Source: Paenibacillus sp. FSL H3-0469
Lineage (GTDB): Bacteria > Bacillota > Bacilli > Paenibacillales > Paenibacillaceae
Assembly (NCBI RefSeq): GCF_038051945.1
Contig: NZ_CP150302.1
Span: 1,054,001-1,118,000 of the forward strand
Length of the DNA stretch: 64,000 bases
Reading direction: 5' to 3'
Of the stretch, positions 62,135-64,000 are shown piece by piece. The notes under the pieces were generated by a model. The model searched no databases. It was given only the letters and a program-made list of their open reading frames with translations, and had not been told where the DNA came from. The stretch's first letter is position 1, and every line of letters begins with the position of its first letter. Made by a program: the position numbers and the translations under genes.

Positions 62135-62407
62135 CTACAGAATATACAACATCACTTGCAACAGGACTCCCAGCGGATTCAACATCATCCGGTACACGAA
62201 CAGCATCCCACCTGTAATTCCACTGGCCCCGACATCAACACTGCTCCAATCCCACACCGGCAGAGGCGGCGCATCCAGCCCATATTGCTCCACAAGCCTT
62301 TCTTGGGTCTCCGCAGGCACAGCCACTCCTTCAGCTCCTGCCACCTGACCCATCAACGTCAGCACCAGCATCAGCGAAAGAATAATCTTATATGTATTCT
62401 TCATCAT
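62135..62407 (-). CDS. Small exported or membrane protein, unknown
   Basis: The 90-residue protein has a signal peptide (ILSLMLVLTLMGQVAGAEG), a short external stretch ending WDWSSVDVGASG, and a C-terminal hydrophobic segment (MMLNPLGVLLQVMLYIL). Either of two consecutive ATG codons may be used; the second is better spaced from GGGAG. It lies 15 bases before the DUF4359-like gene. No family recognised. Confidence 0.65.
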   Translation of the reverse strand: MMKNTYKIILSLMLVLTLMGQVAGAEGVAVPAETQERLVEQYGLDAPPLPVWDWSSVDVGASGITGGMLFVYRMMLNPLGVLLQVMLYIL

Positions 62408-62479
62408 CCGCTCCCATGTCTGCCACTAGAATTCTCTTCTGGTTAAGTATATATGATATGGAATAGTATGTAAAAGGAT

Positions 62480-62508
62480 TTGATTTGGAGTTTTAATTCC
62501 TTTATATT
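62480..62508 (+). promoter_or_regulatory. Candidate promoter upstream of the tiny ORFs
   Basis: TTGATT and TATATT with 17-base spacing. Confidence 0.45.
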
Positions 62509-62544
62509 ATGATGTAAGGGCTTTGCTCCGTCTTCATCTTCACT

Positions 62545-62579
62545 CTCTCCCCCACACTCAAAATCGGGAGAGTTTTTTT
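62545..62579 (+). terminator. Terminator hairpin between promoter and tiny ORF
   Basis: CTCTCCC / GGGAGAG with a loop of about 14 bases and seven T, ending four bases before the ribosome site of the 41-codon ORF. Confidence 0.7.
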
Positions 62580-62596
62580 ATTTAGGAGGTAAATGT

Positions 62597-62722
62597 ATGA
62601 ACGGAAATAAAGTTATCCTCATTCTTCTGTCCATATCCATACTCGGTATACTCCTTTATTTCGGATTAGCTTATGGATTACTATGGTATGCCTTCCGGTC
62701 CTCGGTTCCTATTGAAGAATAA
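62597..62722 (+). CDS. Tiny membrane protein, 41 residues
   Basis: ATG at 62597 follows AGGAGGTAAATGT. The product begins MNGNKVILILLSISILGILL, spans the membrane once and ends RSSVPIEE. The strong ribosome site and clean hydrophobic profile support a real gene. Possibly a small protein of a membrane complex or sporulation; function unknown. Confidence 0.6.
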   Translation: MNGNKVILILLSISILGILLYFGLAYGLLWYAFRSSVPIEE

Positions 62723-62745
62723 TCTAAGAACATCGGGGGATCATT

Positions 62746-62856
62746 GTGAAGAAATATAACAGATCTGAAAAAGTCATTATTGGAGTGCTTCTTGGCATGA
62801 CGGCTGTGCTATTTTTGGGAAGCCTGTTTTTTTGGTATGTCTTCAGCACAATATAA
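62746..62856 (+). CDS. Tiny membrane protein, 36 residues
   Basis: GTG at 62746 lies after CGGGGGATCATT. The product begins MKKYNRSEKVIIGVLLGMTA and ends FFWYVFSTI, again a single membrane helix with a short basic N terminus. It begins 23 bases after the previous tiny ORF, so the two look like a pair. Function unknown. Confidence 0.5.
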   Translation: MKKYNRSEKVIIGVLLGMTAVLFLGSLFFWYVFSTI

Positions 62857-62932
62857 AACAACTCCGTCGCGCTCAGGTGGGGACTATTAGCCCCTTATTT
62901 ATGGTGGCTTGGTTTATTCATGACAAAAAAAT

Positions 62933-62961
62933 AGAAGGCAGGAAAAGCTTCCTGGCCTTCT
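62933..62961. terminator. Terminator-like hairpin
   Basis: AGAAGGC / GCCTTCT with GGAAAAGCTTCC nested inside. The A/T run is on the left, so it fits the minus strand best, but it also follows the tiny ORFs. Confidence 0.55.
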
Positions 62962-63081
62962 GTGTTTGTACATATTTCTATGAAGTAATAATATCATTGA
63001 TATAGTAGATCGTTTTACGAATCAGTGAACCAACCTACTATAACGTTGCTTAGTTCTTGTAATATAAACGGAGGTTATAAT

Positions 63082-63480
63082 GTGGCTAAATTAAAAGACT
63101 ATTATAACAGTAATAAGTATTTGAATATGAAATTTGTTTATTATGATAATAGACCTGATCAAGGCTGTAGATTTATAGTATCGAATACTGAAGATGGAAA
63201 CAGCATGACTAGTGAAGTAGGATGGACTAATTTTACATTAAACAAATTTATTGAGATGCTCAATAACTTCCCGATGGATTCTTATGATGGATATTTCTCA
63301 CATTATGATGAATCGTTTGAATGGAAATGGATACAACAACCTGATAAAGAAGTATTTTTGCTCACGGTTTTTTCCTCAGCCAAAGAATTTTCTTATTACA
63401 GCAGCATTAAAGACATTAAAAAATTTGGTGAAGCAGTTCTTAAGGATATTAACCTTGCTCAAAAATTCGATTCAATCTAA
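63082..63480 (+). CDS. AT-rich hypothetical protein
   Basis: The 132-residue product begins MAKLKDYYNSNKYLNMKFVY and is rich in aromatic and acidic residues (WTNFTLNKFIEMLNNF, DGYFSHYDESFEWKW). GTG 63082 follows GGAGGTTATAAT, and a GTG at 63025 in the same frame lacks a site. Base composition is much more AT-rich than its neighbours, suggesting recent transfer. The look is that of small immunity or phage-associated proteins, but no family is recognised. Confidence 0.6.
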   Translation: MAKLKDYYNSNKYLNMKFVYYDNRPDQGCRFIVSNTEDGNSMTSEVGWTNFTLNKFIEMLNNFPMDSYDGYFSHYDESFEWKWIQQPDKEVFLLTVFSSAKEFSYYSSIKDIKKFGEAVLKDINLAQKFDSI

Positions 63481-63594
63481 AGGTTCATTGCTGCGCTTGG
63501 TGATTCTGTCGGAACGATGGACTTCGGCCTTGACCTATACTTCTCTCATTTCACCTCAGACTTTCAAACAGTGGCCCTTTATCCAGTGAAGTAA
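63481..63594 (+). pseudogene. In-frame remnant after the AT-rich ORF
   Basis: Directly after the TAA of the AT-rich ORF, the same frame stays open for 37 codons and reads RFIAALGDSVGTMDFGLDLY, ending in VALYPVK. It has no start of its own, and base composition returns to normal. It looks like the tail of an unrelated, truncated gene. Confidence 0.3.
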
Positions 63595-63648
63595 TGCCAT
63601 TTCCCACAGCCTGGGCAAGCCCACTGACCTGAACCGTCCGCATAATAA

Positions 63649-63744
63649 CCTCATGATTGGCAGATCCAATCCGGTACACTCCTAAGCTTCAATTCCAGTC
63701 GCTTAGAGAAATATGAAGCCCACATGAAATCAATCCTCGAATAA
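63649..63744 (+). pseudogene. Short C-terminal gene remnant
   Basis: An open stretch of 31 codons reads PHDWQIQSGTLLSFNSSRL and ends KYEAHMKSILE before TAA, without a start or ribosome site. It may be debris of a displaced gene. Beyond it, 63745-63818 holds only GTGGGCA direct repeats (TTGTGGGCATTTTGTGGGCA). Confidence 0.25.
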
Positions 63745-63818
63745 ACACCCACCAGTATTTGTGGGCATTTTGTGGGCACTATTAATTTTGGCCCCTACTG
63801 TTCCCGCCAACCAAACAC

Positions 63819-63853
63819 AAAAAAGCCCCCAGCGCGTATAGCGCCGGGGGCTG
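63819..63853 (-). terminator. Terminator of glnA
   Basis: AGCCCCC / GGGGGCT stem with an inner GCGC pairing; the minus-strand continuation is TTTTTT. Confidence 0.88.
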
Positions 63854-63860
63854 CTGTATC

Positions 63861-64000
63861 CTAGTAAAGCGTCATGTACTGATCTCTTTCCCACTCGTGG
63901 ACCTGGGTGCGGTAGATATCCCATTCGATTTCCTTCAGCTCGTAGAAGTGGGCCAGGGCGTGTTCGCCGAGGGCTTCTGTGATCACGTGGCTGCGGATCA
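63861..64000 (-). CDS. glnA: Glutamine synthetase, C-terminal end (partial)
   Basis: The last 45 codons of a gene entering from the right edge read, in part, [20 protein letters not shown], then [20 protein letters not shown] before TAG. This matches the C terminus of type I glutamine synthetase of Bacillota, including the Arg/Trp-Glu segment before the QY ending. The rest lies outside the window. A strong terminator follows. Confidence 0.88.
   Translation of the reverse strand, partial: IRSHVITEALGEHALAHFYELKEIEWDIYRTQVHEWERDQYMTLY

Noticed and set aside
63745..63790. Attachment site suggested by GTGGGCA direct repeats
   Set aside because: The repeats are only seven or eight bases, no integrase or tRNA is near, and no second distant copy is visible in the window.
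1..64000. CRISPR arrays, tRNA or rRNA genes, insertion sequences, prophage
   Set aside because: No regularly spaced repeat array, cloverleaf pattern, rRNA-like stretch, transposase or phage structural gene was recognised on either strand.

Overview
The window looks like chromosome of a Paenibacillus-type member of the Bacillota (endospore-forming, moderate to slightly high GC). The grounds are strong GGAGG ribosome sites, several TTG and GTG starts, a proline T-box leader, the lexA / yneA-type / ynzC arrangement, a PDH operon and glycogen cluster of the Bacillales type, and intergenic repeats of a style I recall from Paenibacillus genomes (recalled, not searched). There is no rRNA, tRNA, insertion sequence, prophage or CRISPR array. 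Almost everything is housekeeping or ordinary accessory metabolism.

Layout. 1-3.9 kb: polyphosphate kinase (ppk) behind a candidate three-repeat Pho box, convergent with and overlapping exopolyphosphatase (ppx). 4.0-6.4 kb: polar amino-acid ABC importer. 6.6-8.7 kb: intracellular maltogenic amylase/neopullulanase coupled to a SnoaL-like protein. 9.1-13.9 kb: glycogen genes glgB-glgA divergent from glgC. 14.0-18.2 kb: an apparent operon of a solitary PhnC-like ATPase without the H-loop histidine, an FG-GAP-type lipoprotein, and an OmpR/histidine kinase pair. 18.3-25.0 kb: MFS transporter, ArsR-type regulator with HAD hydrolase, DsbA-like thiol oxidoreductase, topoisomerase III, small membrane protein. 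25.1-27.2 kb: proS with T-box. 27.4-32.5 kb: chemoreceptor, gltD, thyA-folA. 32.7-38.1 kb: pdhABC-lpdA.

38.2-46.9 kb: esterase, LMW protein tyrosine phosphatase (perhaps starting at AUC), thiN, NlpC/P60 hydrolase, an OmpR-type regulator with degenerate receiver whose gene holds an 18-bp perfect inverted repeat, ThiF-type enzyme with a Dabb protein, ABC-F ATPase, and a Ser/Thr kinase fused to a degenerate MinD/CpaE-like domain. 47.0-50.8 kb: tight five-gene operon (Fpg-type glycosylase, endonuclease IV, thioredoxin, YlmA-type ATPase, RlmM-type rRNA methyltransferase). 50.9-58.9 kb: HAD phosphatases, RNase Z, metH, a small lipoprotein, a membrane protein. 58.9-61.0 kb: SOS locus with ynzC, a YneA-type inhibitor and lexA around four LexA boxes, then an L,D-transpeptidase. 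61.1-63.9 kb: small unknown proteins, two previously unlisted tiny membrane ORFs, an AT-rich ORF followed by gene remnants, and the 3' end of glnA at the right edge.

The most interesting leads are the ATPase / FG-GAP lipoprotein / two-component module, the kinase-MinD fusion, the degenerate regulator with its intragenic palindrome, the candidate Pho box at ppk, and the dispersed intergenic repeats. None is proven a new system from sequence alone.
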